This document shows, one piece after another, positions 8,326 to 15,308 of a DNA stretch of 62,533 nt. The DNA lies in IMG/VR virus record IMGVR_UViG_3300036861_000520, positions 1-62,533 of that record; one strand, written 5' to 3'. Source of the DNA: a virus. The notes beneath the pieces were generated by a model. That model had not been told where the DNA came from and searched no databases. It worked only from the letters and a program-made list of their open reading frames with translations. Position 1 is the first letter of the stretch. Each line of letters begins with the position of its first letter. A program made the position numbers and the translations under genes.

Positions 8326-8956
8326 GCGCACCCCCAAACAGCCAGCCCAGGTCGTCTTCCCCACCGAGCGTCGGTTGGGCCGCGCCGAACTGGTAACCCG
8401 GCGCACCCTGCTGCCAGATGCGGTCGAAGAGGTTGGCGAAGAACGCCGCGACGTTGGCGCTCTCGTCCAGGTCGAAAAGCTCCATCCCGATCCCCCCAAC
8501 GAGGTTGAAGGTGCCGCGCACCGTGACCGCCCACCGCTCGTTGGTCACTACGACCACCTTCATGTGCGTTTTCGTGGTCCGGACCGCTTCGGCTCCGAGC
8601 CAATTGAGCACGAGCCGCGCCGCGTCCGGTGCCACGCCGGGGAAGCTCTCATCCGTCAGGAGCCGCAGGCTGCGAATGTCGCCGAGGCGCGTCAGTTCGC
8701 GCAGCTTCTCCACCGCCACCGGGTGCATTCTCCAGGTCGAGAGCAGCACCGAGGCCGGTCCGGTCTGGGCGAGGATCGCTTCGAGCGTGTCCCCGATGCC
8801 GAATTGGCCGGCGTTGACGCCGGTGATGTGGACGCCCGGCGTGAGCAGCCCGAATGCCTGCCGCGCGGTCTTTCTGGCCGTGCGGACTGTGCGCGAAGCT
8901 TCCCAACCGCCGACGCGCCGCAGTGGCCGGATGTCCGCCAGTGATCCTGGTCTCAT
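8318..8956 (-). CDS. PLD-like domain protein B
   Basis: 212 residues and clearly paralogous to its upstream neighbour (8953-9690). Both share AGQ, LEA.LA.TGPA, LS.WRM, LRLL.D, W.GAEA.R.TKTH.KV, RG.FNL and DLDE. The THMKVVVVTN and GTFNL segments resemble the HxK and G(S/T)xN parts of a phospholipase D/nuclease active site. The usual Asp of HxK(x4)D is Thr here. One PLD motif per chain is normal for enzymes that dimerise to build the active site. Sits four bases from the neighbour (ATGA) and just before terS. Function in packaging or host DNA processing is inference. Confidence 0.7.
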   Translation of the reverse strand: MRPGSLADIRPLRRVGGWEASRTVRTARKTARQAFGLLTPGVHITGVNAGQFGIGDTLEAILAQTGPASVLLSTWRMHPVAVEKLRELTRLGDIRSLRLLTDESFPGVAPDAARLVLNWLGAEAVRTTKTHMKVVVVTNERWAVTVRGTFNLVGGIGMELFDLDESANVAAFFANLFDRIWQQGAPGYQFGAAQPTLGGEDDLGWLFGGARG

Positions 8957-9690
8957 TCCGCGCCCCCCTCGAAGAGCCAGGACAGGTTATCGTGCGGCCC
9001 GGCCTGCGGTTCCACCGCTGCCAGTGGCTCGCCGAAGATGTCGGACAGGAGCGCGCGGTCCGTCTCGCTCACCTCATCGATCCAGCCGCGCTTCATCGTG
9101 CGGTTCGCCTCACCGCTGCCGACGAAAAAGCCCGGCTCCGCGACGCGCCAGAGGCGGTCGAAGGTCTCGTGGAAGAACGCGCAAAGCTCCGGCCCCTCGT
9201 CCAGGTCCCAGTTCTCAATGCCAAGTGTCAGGTTGAGGTTGAAGCTTCCCCGGATCACCACCTGCCAGCGGTCGTTGGTGATGACCGCCACCTTAAGGTG
9301 AGTCTTCGTCAACCGAATAGCCTCGGCGCCGAACCAGCCCTGGATCTGACGCGCGTAATGCGGCTTGAAGCGCGGGTATGCCCGGTCGATCAGCAGCCGC
9401 AGGTCCCGGACCGTGCCGGCCGCCTTCAGGTCCCGAAGCAACTCCGCCTCGAGGATCCCCATCCGCCACACGGATAAGGCGAGGTTCGCCGGTCCGGTCA
9501 GCGCGAGGACCGCTTCGAGGCAGTTCCAGAGCGAGTATTGCCCTGCGCTGATACCCGTCAGGTGGAGGCCCGGCTCCAACTCGCCGATGTGGGCTGCCGC
9601 GAGCGACGTCGCCGCCTTCACCCGCGCCGGCTTGCCGCCCCAGGTGGACTTGCGCTTGCGGGTGGCAGGATGGACCGTTGCGAGGATCAT
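8953..9690 (-). CDS. PLD-like domain protein A
   Basis: 245 residues, paralogue of the following gene. Basic N-terminus (MILATVHPATRKRKSTWGGK), then the shared core GLHLTGISAGQYSLWNCLEA, the PLD-like THLKVAVITN and RGSFNLN motifs near residues 130-155, and a C-terminal extension of about 40 residues absent from the paralogue (GSGEANRTMKRGWIDEVSE). Both end with LFEGGA/LFGGARG. His and Lys of HxK are conserved, the Asp is replaced by Thr. A tandem duplication with divergence is clear; biochemical activity is not. Confidence 0.7.
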   Translation of the reverse strand: MILATVHPATRKRKSTWGGKPARVKAATSLAAAHIGELEPGLHLTGISAGQYSLWNCLEAVLALTGPANLALSVWRMGILEAELLRDLKAAGTVRDLRLLIDRAYPRFKPHYARQIQGWFGAEAIRLTKTHLKVAVITNDRWQVVIRGSFNLNLTLGIENWDLDEGPELCAFFHETFDRLWRVAEPGFFVGSGEANRTMKRGWIDEVSETDRALLSDIFGEPLAAVEPQAGPHDNLSWLFEGGAE

Positions 9691-9950
9691 TCTGCCACCG
9701 CCTTCACGCGCGGCCTCACACCTGGCTTCCTGCCGCCGCGGTATCGGCGATCGGTGCGGTTGCCGCAGGGTAGACGCAGGAAGTCATCGACCGCCTTGGC
9801 TGGTATCTCCCAGCGTGACCGCTTTCCGAAGCGGACCAACTCGCAGCCGGGGAACCGCTCCGGACTGCGGGCGAGGATTCGCTTCACGCGCCCGATGGTC
9901 ACCTCCAGGCGCGCAGCCGCCTCCGCCACCGTCAACCGCTGCTCACTCAT
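9687..9950 (-). CDS. small HTH DNA-binding protein, first gene of the terminase operon
   Basis: 87 residues from ATG 9950 (MSEQRLTVAEAAARLEV). It has an excisionase/MerR-type winged HTH pattern: helix-turn-helix TVAEAAARLEVTIGRVKRIL, then a wing-like ELVRFGKRSRWEIPAKAVDDF, then a basic tail. The tail LPCGNRT resembles LPRSGNRT in the 21803 protein. The -10 TATAGT (9957-9962) ends six bases before this ATG, so the mRNA is probably leaderless. The gene heads an operon that runs into PLD-like genes and terminase (ATGA overlap at 9690). It is a candidate autoregulator binding the dyads at 9959-9976 and 9999-10016. Confidence 0.8.
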   Translation of the reverse strand: MSEQRLTVAEAAARLEVTIGRVKRILARSPERFPGCELVRFGKRSRWEIPAKAVDDFLRLPCGNRTDRRYRGGRKPGVRPRVKAVAE

Positions 9951-9956
9951 ACACAT

Positions 9957-9986
9957 ACTATACCCTATCAGATATATTCTTGTCAA
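9957..9986 (-). promoter_or_regulatory. minus-strand promoter of terminase operon with operator O1
   Basis: Minus strand: -35 TTGACA (9986-9981), 18-base spacer, -10 TATAGT (9962-9957). The 18-bp dyad TATACCCTATCAGATATA (plus strand 9959-9976) lies in the spacer and overlaps the -10. Expected start of transcription is at or near the ATG at 9950. Confidence 0.85.
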
Positions 9987-9989
9987 TAC

Positions 9990-10018
9990 TTGACATTCTA
10001 TACCCGTTCGGATATACT
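9990..10018 (+). promoter_or_regulatory. plus-strand promoter of early block with operator O2
   Basis: -35 TTGACA (9990-9995), 17-base spacer, -10 TATACT (10013-10018): near-perfect sigma70 promoter. The dyad TATACCCGTTCGGATATA (9999-10016) covers spacer and -10. The two -35 boxes face each other as TGTCAA-TAC-TTGACA, so one bound regulator or polymerase would affect both directions. Confidence 0.9.
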
Positions 10019-10063
10019 ATGAGTGTAAGCAGAGACCGCCCCCGACCCGAGGAGACCCACCCG

Positions 10064-10282
10064 ATGTTCCGCCTAGTGATCGTGAACCCCGACGGCGAGT
10101 ATTTCGCCCCCGTGCTCAATACCGAGGAAGGCTGCTATTACCCGTCGTGGACCGACTTCCTGCTCGGAGCGGTCCGCTACGACCTGCCTGCCGAGGATGG
10201 ACGCCGCATCGCGGACGCCCTGCTGACCCACGACCTGCAGTTCGCCGGCCCCGGCGCCCGCCCGCTGCTGATTGCCGCCTAG
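10064..10282 (+). CDS. small early protein of unknown function
   Basis: 72 residues. ATG 10064 follows the leader ACCCGAGGAGACCC with a clear Shine-Dalgarno; the same leader recurs before other early genes. Compact alpha/beta look (MFRLVIVNPDGEYF, DFLLGAVRYDLPAEDG), negatively charged. First gene after the strong promoter at 9990. A terminator-like hairpin follows it. No family recognised. Confidence 0.75.
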   Translation: MFRLVIVNPDGEYFAPVLNTEEGCYYPSWTDFLLGAVRYDLPAEDGRRIADALLTHDLQFAGPGARPLLIAA

Positions 10283-10291
10283 ACACGCGAA

Positions 10292-10326
10292 GAGGCTCGG
10301 GGAAGCCTGCCAGCGCCCCGAGCCTC
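10292..10326 (+). terminator. intercistronic hairpin, possible attenuator
   Basis: Perfect 11-bp inverted repeat GAGGCTCGGGG (10292-10302) and CCCCGAGCCTC (10316-10326) with a 13-base loop, followed by ACTTTCCCCC. The weak T-run suggests partial termination or mRNA protection between the first early gene and the RadC-like gene. Confidence 0.65.
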
Positions 10327-10354
10327 ACTTTCCCCCGACGAGGAGAACGATCCA

Positions 10355-10864
10355 ATGGTATCACCGATCACCGGCCGCAGGCTCGATCTGGAACTGACGG
10401 TGCCGACTGCTGCGAGGCGCGCGGCTTACGTCCCCATCTTCCGCTGCTCGCTGGTCCGCGACGGACGCCAGCAGGTGGATGAGAAGGTCATCCGGTCGCC
10501 GGCCGACGTGGCCCCGATCCTCATCGACTACCTCGCCGGGACCGACCGCGAGATGATGGTCGTCGTGCTGGTGGACGCCCGCAACAAGGTCATCGGACTG
10601 AACACGGTCTCGGTGGGAACGCTCACCGAGTCCCTGGTTCACCCCCGCGAGGTATTCAAGCCGGCGATCCTGGCGAACGCCGCGGCCGTCATCCTGGGTC
10701 ACAACCACCCGAGCGGCGACCCGGAGCCGTCGCCCCAGGACATCGCCACCACGCGGCGCCTGATGGAAGCCGGGAAAGCACTGGGCATCGACGTGCTGGA
10801 CCACGTCATCATCGGTGACGGAACCGGCCGCTGGTACAGCCTGAAGCAGTCGGGGATGATGTAG
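10355..10864 (+). CDS. RadC-like JAB/MPN-domain protein
   Basis: 169 residues, starting after GACGAGGAG. The JAB/MPN metal-binding signature is visible: Glu in TLTESLVHPREVF, then GHNHPSGDPEPSPQD near residues 121-136 (HxHPxGxxxPSxxD), as in RadC/UPF0758 proteins and phage or plasmid homologues. The N-terminal helix-hairpin-helix of chromosomal RadC is absent. JAB domains are zinc hydrolases (deubiquitinase-like fold); the RadC substrate is unknown, and phage or mobile-element copies are often called anti-restriction or DNA-repair related without proof. Confidence 0.9.
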   Translation: MVSPITGRRLDLELTVPTAARRAAYVPIFRCSLVRDGRQQVDEKVIRSPADVAPILIDYLAGTDREMMVVVLVDARNKVIGLNTVSVGTLTESLVHPREVFKPAILANAAAVILGHNHPSGDPEPSPQDIATTRRLMEAGKALGIDVLDHVIIGDGTGRWYSLKQSGMM

Positions 10865-11053
10865 ATGAACTGGCCTTACCGCAAGCCCACCACTGGCGGC
10901 CCGTGCTCCGTGCTCACCTGCCCGGAGTGCGGCGCCCAGTCCGAGCCTTACTGGCCCGGCATCGACCCGGGGCCTGCCGTCCAGCACCGGCCGGAGTGCC
11001 CGAAAATAGCCGTCGATCCAGCCGAAAATACCTACCCCAACTCGTTGACATAG
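10865..11053 (+). CDS. zinc-binding miniprotein (CPxCGA family)
   Basis: 62 residues starting directly after the RadC-like stop. Cys/His pattern LTCPECGAQSEPYWPG then HRPECP suggests one zinc site (C-x2-C ... H-x3-C). A paralogue with the same LTCPxCGA-YWPG-H-x3-C layout is encoded at 23313-23525. The stop at 11053 lies inside the next promoter's spacer. Function unknown. Confidence 0.75.
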   Translation: MNWPYRKPTTGGPCSVLTCPECGAQSEPYWPGIDPGPAVQHRPECPKIAVDPAENTYPNSLT

Positions 11054-11073
11054 TATACCTGTTGGGATATACT
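11045..11073 (+). promoter_or_regulatory. second early promoter with operator O3
   Basis: -35 TTGACA (11045-11050), 17-base spacer, -10 TATACT (11068-11073). Dyad TATACCTGTTGGGATATA (11054-11071) occupies the same place as in the 9990 promoter, so both should answer to the same regulator. Downstream leader contains ACCCGAGGAGCCCGCC and a small perfect hairpin GCCGGT-AAGC-ACCGGC. Confidence 0.9.
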
Positions 11074-11137
11074 TTTATTGTAGGTAGAGACCACACCCGA
11101 GGAGCCCGCCGGTAAGCACCGGCAGAAGGAGACCACG

Positions 11138-11446
11138 ATGAGCACCGCGATTATCACGACCGAAGACGACTGGGCCTGGGCCGAAGAGCAGGTCGAAGCG
11201 ATCTCCCCGGACCAGGAGAGCATCCGCGCCTTCGACGCCAGCCCGGACGGGACGCGCTACCAGAGCATCACCGGGATGAGTATGTGGGTAAACCTGGCGG
11301 CCGGAACGCTTCCGGCGACCCCTGAATTAGAAGACGACGAGTGGATCCACATTGTAGGCACCGAGGCCATCCGCGAGGAGTTGGTCTCGTTCCCGATCAG
11401 TGCCGAGGCCATCTGCGAGGACCTGATCGACATCCCCGGTATGTAG
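11138..11446 (+). CDS. acidic early protein, unknown
   Basis: 102 residues after AGAAGGAGACCACG (strong Shine-Dalgarno). Very acidic (TTEDDWAWAEEQVEA, PELEDDEWIHIVG) and free of Cys clusters. First gene behind the O3 promoter, so probably made early and strongly. Acidic early phage proteins are often DNA mimics or inhibitors of host proteins, but nothing here proves this. Confidence 0.75.
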   Translation: MSTAIITTEDDWAWAEEQVEAISPDQESIRAFDASPDGTRYQSITGMSMWVNLAAGTLPATPELEDDEWIHIVGTEAIREELVSFPISAEAICEDLIDIPGM

Positions 11447-11484
11447 GGGGCTGCGCAATCTGGCGAAGTGAACCGGAGACCACG

Positions 11485-11826
11485 ATGCCCACCGAGACCT
11501 ACAACACCATCCACGAGGACAATCGCGGTGACTTCTACGCCGCCACGCATCCTTCAGAGGCGCTCCCGGCGTGCTGGCAGGGACCGTGCCGAGCGTGGCC
11601 GCTGGAAGCCGCGCGGGACCTCGGGGGACACGCAGACGAAGCGCTCCAGAACTTCCTCGCCGACCGCGAGGACCCGGAAGCCTGGGAGATCGTCGGACCG
11701 ATGAAGCCCGGTGATCTGGTGAATGGTTTCGAGGACCAGACCACAGAGAGTTTCGAGGCACTGGCCGTGGAATTCCCCGGCGTCGAATTCGAGTTCGGCG
11801 AGATGGGACTGCGAGCCCGGCTGTAG
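11485..11826 (+). CDS. acidic early protein, unknown
   Basis: 113 residues from ATG 11485 (MPTETYNTIHEDNRGDFYAA), chosen because CCGGAGACCACG precedes it in the same way as the previous gene. Acidic C-terminus (TESFEALAVEFPGVEFEFGE). The upstream in-frame extension is compositionally a shadow of the previous gene. No family recognised. Confidence 0.7.
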   Translation: MPTETYNTIHEDNRGDFYAATHPSEALPACWQGPCRAWPLEAARDLGGHADEALQNFLADREDPEAWEIVGPMKPGDLVNGFEDQTTESFEALAVEFPGVEFEFGEMGLRARL

Positions 11827-11924
11827 CCCACACCCATCCTCTCGCACGGCCGGCAGGGCGTACCGCGCAAAGCGGGCGAGAGGCATTCCCCGGCAATCCG
11901 GCCGGGGCGACAACTGGAGAGAGC

Positions 11925-12113
11925 GTGAGCGACCCAATGACTGCAAACCTCTGCGAGGGATGTGGCCGCATTTTCTCCAGGACCGGCGGGCGTCTCACCT
12001 GCTCGTCCTGCGGAGCCGACGTGCATGAAGGACATTTGATGGCCTGCGAGCGATGCGGATGCCTCGTAGATCCGAGCGATTATGACGACCACGCTCAGGA
12101 TTGTAGAGGATGA
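11925..12113 (+). CDS. zinc-ribbon miniprotein
   Basis: 62 residues, GTG start at 11925. Three CxxC pairs are visible: LCEGCGRIF, TCSSCGAD and ACERCGC, plus a terminal H-x3-C (HAQDCRG), enough for two zinc sites. Its last codons overlap the next gene (ATGA). Likely nucleic-acid or protein binding; no specific role visible. Confidence 0.7.
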   Translation: MSDPMTANLCEGCGRIFSRTGGRLTCSSCGADVHEGHLMACERCGCLVDPSDYDDHAQDCRG

Positions 12114-12373
12114 CCAGCACCCGCGCCCTGACAGCCTGCCCCCACTGCGGGGCGAAATTCTTCCCCGAGTGGGACAACGAGCCCGGCGACCGCGAGAGCC
12201 GGGAAGCCTACCACTACGAGCGGTGCCCGGTGCTGATCGCGGCGGCGAAGATGGTGGTCGAGATGAAGCGCCTCGATCCTTCGCTCTGGTTGGCTACCAT
12301 CGCCGTCGTCTGCAACGTCTTCGTCAGCGGAACTCTGGATGAGATGGAGAAGCCAGATGCCGCGAGCCGGTGA
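12110..12373 (+). CDS. zinc-binding protein with C-terminal helix
   Basis: 87 residues, ATGA-coupled to the previous gene. N-terminal LTACPHCGAKFFPEW with a later YHYERCP gives the same C-x2-C/H-x3-C layout as the CPxCGA miniproteins. The C-terminal half is a hydrophobic helix (LWLATIAVVCNVFVSG) that could be a membrane segment. Overlaps the following start by 17 bases. Confidence 0.65.
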   Translation: MTSTRALTACPHCGAKFFPEWDNEPGDRESREAYHYERCPVLIAAAKMVVEMKRLDPSLWLATIAVVCNVFVSGTLDEMEKPDAASR

Positions 12374-12668
12374 ACGCGCCCTGGTCGATCCGGTCCGGGT
12401 CGCGGCGGCCGTCGCGGATTACCGGGCAGGAGCGGGCCTGGACGCGACAGCCACGAAGTACCGAATGGCGAAGCCGACCCTTCGACGCCTTCTCGGGGAA
12501 GCTGGCGTTTACGTTCGGACTACTCGCGACTGCCTGATCAACCGCCACGATTCTCCGCTGCGATTAGTCTCGGCGGCGAGATGGCAGGAGCTTTACTGGG
12601 GTCCGGATCGGCCTAGCCTGCGGGAATTGGCTCGACGCTTCTCGGAAACGATGGCGGAGAGGGGTTAG
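12357..12668 (+). CDS. putative HTH DNA-binding protein
   Basis: 103 residues from ATG 12357, preceded by GGAGAAG. The segment VRVAAAVADYRAGAGLDA...AKPTLRRLLGEAG resembles a resolvase/transposase-type helix-turn-helix (phage Mor/Hin type), and the end has a second helical motif (SLRELARRFSETMAE). Basic protein. Could act on DNA, possibly as a regulator of the early block; no catalytic domain seen. Confidence 0.6.
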   Translation: MPRAGERALVDPVRVAAAVADYRAGAGLDATATKYRMAKPTLRRLLGEAGVYVRTTRDCLINRHDSPLRLVSAARWQELYWGPDRPSLRELARRFSETMAERG

Positions 12669-12717
12669 GACATTCGGGAAACCTCGGACGAATTCAGCCA
12701 AAGGTGATCCTTGGGAA

Positions 12718-13062
12718 ATGATCGCTGCTGCCGCTGCTAGGATGAAACCCATCCAACCGCCCAAACGGAGGTGGAGAGAGACACGCATCTGCCGCTGGTG
12801 TGGAGTGTCGTTTACCCGGCCGCAATCGAGCTTCAGGTGCCCGCCCGAACGATCTTGCTGCAACAACCCGCACAGAGGCGCCCTCATCACCCACAGACGC
12901 TTTCACAACGACGAGCCGCGCCCGCTGATCGTGCGGAAGCTGCGGGAACTGGTCACCGCTTCCGGCCGGCGACTGGACTACGCGACCTGCGAGCGCTTCG
13001 CGGGCGAGTGCGGGGCCGGGGAGTTGGAGATCGAAGCCCTGTTGCTGGACAGCGCGGAGTGA
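12718..13062 (+). CDS. Cys-rich basic protein, unknown
   Basis: 114 residues (alternative ATG at 12742). Contains RICRWCGVSF and a later RCPPERSCCNNPHRG, so a zinc finger of the type used to recognise nucleic acid is plausible. The C-terminal half is helical (RKLRELVTASGRRLDYATCE). Last gene of this plus block; it converges with the lysis cassette with only three bases between the two stops and no visible terminator. Confidence 0.65.
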   Translation: MIAAAAARMKPIQPPKRRWRETRICRWCGVSFTRPQSSFRCPPERSCCNNPHRGALITHRRFHNDEPRPLIVRKLRELVTASGRRLDYATCERFAGECGAGELEIEALLLDSAE

Positions 13063-13065
13063 GCC

Positions 13066-13242
13066 CTACTTCCGCCGGCCGTGCTTGACTTCCGGCCGCA
13101 GGTAGCCCACGGCGCGGCGTTCCAGTTCCGTGATGCGCGCCTCGGCTGCCTCGAGCCGCTGGAGCACTTCCTCGAGCCGAACCGGATTACTCGGCGGCGG
13201 GACAACAGGCGTCCCTGACTGGACCCGGTATCTCTCACTCAT
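13066..13242 (-). CDS. short coiled-coil protein after endolysin
   Basis: 58 residues. ATG 13242 overlaps the endolysin stop (ATGA). A Pro-rich N-terminus (TPVVPPPSNPVRLEEV) leads into a regular coiled coil (LQRLEAAEARITELERRAVG). Last gene of the lysis block. Possibly an oligomerising accessory; unknown. Confidence 0.7.
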   Translation of the reverse strand: MSERYRVQSGTPVVPPPSNPVRLEEVLQRLEAAEARITELERRAVGYLRPEVKHGRRK

Positions 13243-14102
13243 CCGATGCTTACCTCTCGCCGGTCCGCGTCCCAGGTCACCGGAACGCCGAGCTTGCGGA
13301 ACTGGGTCGCCGGGACGAACCCGGTATTGCCACGGATGCTGAAGTCCGCGAAGGTCACCAGCTCGCGCGGGTCCATCCTGGTGACCTCCACGGTGTGATG
13401 CGGGATGTCCACCGCGCGGATGTCCCAGCCGAGCGCCTCGGCCACCACGCGCACCGCGACCCATGACCGCCCGTCGTCCTCGATGTGGCCCATCACGTCA
13501 GCCTGTGGGATGCGCTTCCGGCCCACGAACACGCCGACGTCCCGGTGATCGACGGCGGTCACCGCGACGGCCTGCCCGAGCACTTCGAGCGCCTTCCGGT
13601 AGTAGGCGTGGCGGACCGCGTAGCCGTTCAGGCCACCGTTGATCCGCCTGGTGATCGCTACCAGGTCGCCCCGGTCGGCAAGCGCGTTCAATCCGTGCTC
13701 ATTCCAGTAGGCGCCGGCCGTCAGCCAGGCGACCGCCGTTCCCTCGGCAAGCTCCGGGTGGTTCACCAGGTCGAAGCCGAGCAGCTTGCCGTAGTGGGTC
13801 ATATTCGCCCGGCCGGTCAATTGGATCCAGCCGCGGCCGAGGAACCGGTGCCCGTCGCCTGGGTGCGTGTTGCCCAGGTCCTTCCGTCCCTCGTAGCGGA
13901 TCTGCGCGGCAGTCGGCCCCCAGATCTCCCGCACGAAATGGAAGCCGCCGCTCTCGTGCGCTACCTGGGCGATGAAGGCGGCCTGCCGCAGTGGCGTGCT
14001 GATGTCGTACTTGTGGCACACATCATTGAGGCCCGGCACGAGGCTCGCTGCCTTCGACTCGTCCAGTTGCGGGACGATGGATCGCAGTTGATCGGATGTC
14101 AT
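13239..14102 (-). CDS. endolysin: GH19 chitinase-type muramidase with C-terminal stalk-like domain
   Basis: 287 residues. Residues 1-185 or so form a GH19 (chitinase-class) catalytic domain: first catalytic Glu in AHESGGFHF, second acid in REIWGPTAAQIRYEG, substrate-site segment GHRFLGRGWIQLTGR and RINGGLNGYAVRHAYY. In phages this fold cleaves peptidoglycan at the end of infection. Residues 195-287 resemble a copper-amine-oxidase N-terminal (stalk) domain, with SWVAVRVVAEALGWDI and VPATQFRKLGVPVTWD as two half-repeats, probably for wall binding. No signal peptide, so a holin or membrane protein of the cassette must release it. Confidence 0.92.
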   Translation of the reverse strand: MTSDQLRSIVPQLDESKAASLVPGLNDVCHKYDISTPLRQAAFIAQVAHESGGFHFVREIWGPTAAQIRYEGRKDLGNTHPGDGHRFLGRGWIQLTGRANMTHYGKLLGFDLVNHPELAEGTAVAWLTAGAYWNEHGLNALADRGDLVAITRRINGGLNGYAVRHAYYRKALEVLGQAVAVTAVDHRDVGVFVGRKRIPQADVMGHIEDDGRSWVAVRVVAEALGWDIRAVDIPHHTVEVTRMDPRELVTFADFSIRGNTGFVPATQFRKLGVPVTWDADRREVSIG

Positions 14103-14281
14103 CGGTGTTCCGAGGACGGGAAGACCGGATGCACCGGCAGTCCAGATGGGACGGGGGCGTCTAAATACTGCTCAATCGCCTCGTCGATCACTTCCTGAAG
14201 CCGCGCATCGAGATCCGCTCCCGTCCACTTGTCGGGCTCGCCACTCCACACATCGGCCACGAACGCCTGACGCTTCGTCAT
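14099..14281 (-). CDS. small protein before endolysin
   Basis: 60 residues, ATGA-coupled to the endolysin and to the preceding membrane protein. Helical N-terminus (MTKRQAFVADVWSGEPDKW) followed by an acidic helix (LDARLQEVIDEAIEQYLDA) and a Pro-rich tail. No membrane segment. Unknown. Confidence 0.65.
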   Translation of the reverse strand: MTKRQAFVADVWSGEPDKWTGADLDARLQEVIDEAIEQYLDAPVPSGLPVHPVFPSSEHR

Positions 14282-14403
14282 TCGCCCCTCTCGTCCCATT
14301 TCCGGCGCTCTTCCTCGCCGAGGCAGGAGAGCGCGATGAGCAGGCCCACGAAGACCGCGACCACCGCGCCGATCGCTGCCAGGAGCCCGAGCCAGAGGTT
14401 CAT
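14278..14403 (-). CDS. one-helix membrane miniprotein (holin/antiholin candidate)
   Basis: 41 residues from ATG 14403. A single hydrophobic segment LGLLAAIGAVVAVFVGLL is followed by a charged tail (EEERRKWDERGE). Size, topology and position two genes before the endolysin fit a pinholin, antiholin or disruptin-like role, but the cassette has several such proteins and they cannot be told apart by sequence. ATG 14412 is an alternative start. Confidence 0.6.
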   Translation of the reverse strand: MNLWLGLLAAIGAVVAVFVGLLIALSCLGEEERRKWDERGE

Positions 14404-14501
14404 CCCCCACATCCGAAATCGCCACGCGGAGTCACGTTCTCCACAGTCGCGACGTGGCGCACACCCTCGTGTTCGATGATGACTTTCTGCCCCTCGGTCA
14501 T
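14400..14501 (-). CDS. 33-residue microprotein
   Basis: ATG 14501 overlaps the preceding stop and its own TGA overlaps the next ATG, so it fits the chain of coupled genes exactly. Sequence MTEGQKVIIEHEGVRHVATV followed by a short Gly-rich end looks like a small SH3-like beta barrel strand set. Unknown function. Confidence 0.55.
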   Translation of the reverse strand: MTEGQKVIIEHEGVRHVATVENVTPRGDFGCGG

Positions 14502-14818
14502 CGCCGGCCGCCGCGTTCGCCATGCACCCCGAGAGGCTGGATGTGCCCCGGCTCATCGCGGTAGTGCCAGCCGATCACCACGAAGCCCATCCCGCGACAC
14601 TCGGGGCAGGAAGCCTCGCGGCAGCAATCTTCCGTGTCGATTAGCTGATCGTCCGGGTGCTCATATGCCGGTTCCAACGTCGCGCCGTCGTTTGGGCACA
14701 CCTCGCGAACCGTGGCCCTGTCCACAGCCACCGTTCCATCACCAGCGAAGAGCTTGGCCTTATGGAGTCGGAAGACGCACTTCGGACACTGCCAGTCGCC
14801 CGGGATAAGCTCGCTCAT
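14498..14818 (-). CDS. zinc-ribbon protein in lysis block
   Basis: 106 residues from ATG 14818. Cys pairs: WQCPKCVFRL, EVCPNDG, DCCREASCPECRGMGF; the last resembles a DnaJ-type CxxCxG knuckle. Contains histidines near the C-terminus that may complete metal sites. No membrane segment, so an odd inhabitant of a lysis block; the cassette may carry cargo genes unrelated to lysis. Confidence 0.65.
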   Translation of the reverse strand: MSELIPGDWQCPKCVFRLHKAKLFAGDGTVAVDRATVREVCPNDGATLEPAYEHPDDQLIDTEDCCREASCPECRGMGFVVIGWHYRDEPGHIQPLGVHGERGGRR

Positions 14819-15057
14819 CACCCACCCCCTACCGGCAACGCTAAATCGCGCGGCTCTACCCCGGAAAATCGAAGGCAGGCTTCCACGGAATGCGGGTCCT
14901 CTTCGATGCATTCCGCTAACCCGCGAAGCGTATCTGCCCGAATGCCGCCGAGCGTTTTCATAGCGTCCGAAACATCCACGGCGGCATACGTCCGGTCGAT
15001 TGAGGCTGCCGTGCCGCGGAGAAAGACGGCGATATCCAGCGCGGTATACCCCTTCAT
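14818..15057 (-). CDS. hypothetical protein
   Basis: 79 residues, TGATG overlap with the next gene. Helical throughout (YTALDIAVFLRGTAASIDRT, SVEACLRFSGVEP), soluble. No motif recognised. Confidence 0.6.
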   Translation of the reverse strand: MKGYTALDIAVFLRGTAASIDRTYAAVDVSDAMKTLGGIRADTLRGLAECIEEDPHSVEACLRFSGVEPRDLALPVGGG

Positions 15058-15308
15058 CCCCCACCTCCCACCGGCGGCACCGGAGGCTCCGGCGCGGATG
15101 GCGGATGCGGCCCACCGGTCGCGAGCGCAGAGAGAATGCCGAGGATCAATAAGGCGATGTCTTTACAATGCCCCGCCGCCGTCGGTGGGCCGAAGATCAG
15201 GCCGCCCATCGCCGCCAACAGCGCCGCGCCCGCGATGAAGACGATGAGCCGCGATTGCGACTGCGGCAGCGGGCCGGGCTTCGGCGGGTCGGTGGTCGTG
15301 CCGTTCAC
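15054..15308 (-). CDS. two-helix membrane protein (holin candidate)
   Basis: 84 residues. Two hydrophobic segments, LIVFIAGAALLAAMGGLIF and IALLILGILSALATGG, are separated by a short polar turn, with Pro-rich ends (PPKPGPLPQSQ, PEPPVPPVGGGG). The two-helix layout fits class II holins. ATGA overlaps on both sides. Confidence 0.65.
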   Translation of the reverse strand: MNGTTTDPPKPGPLPQSQSRLIVFIAGAALLAAMGGLIFGPPTAAGHCKDIALLILGILSALATGGPHPPSAPEPPVPPVGGGG

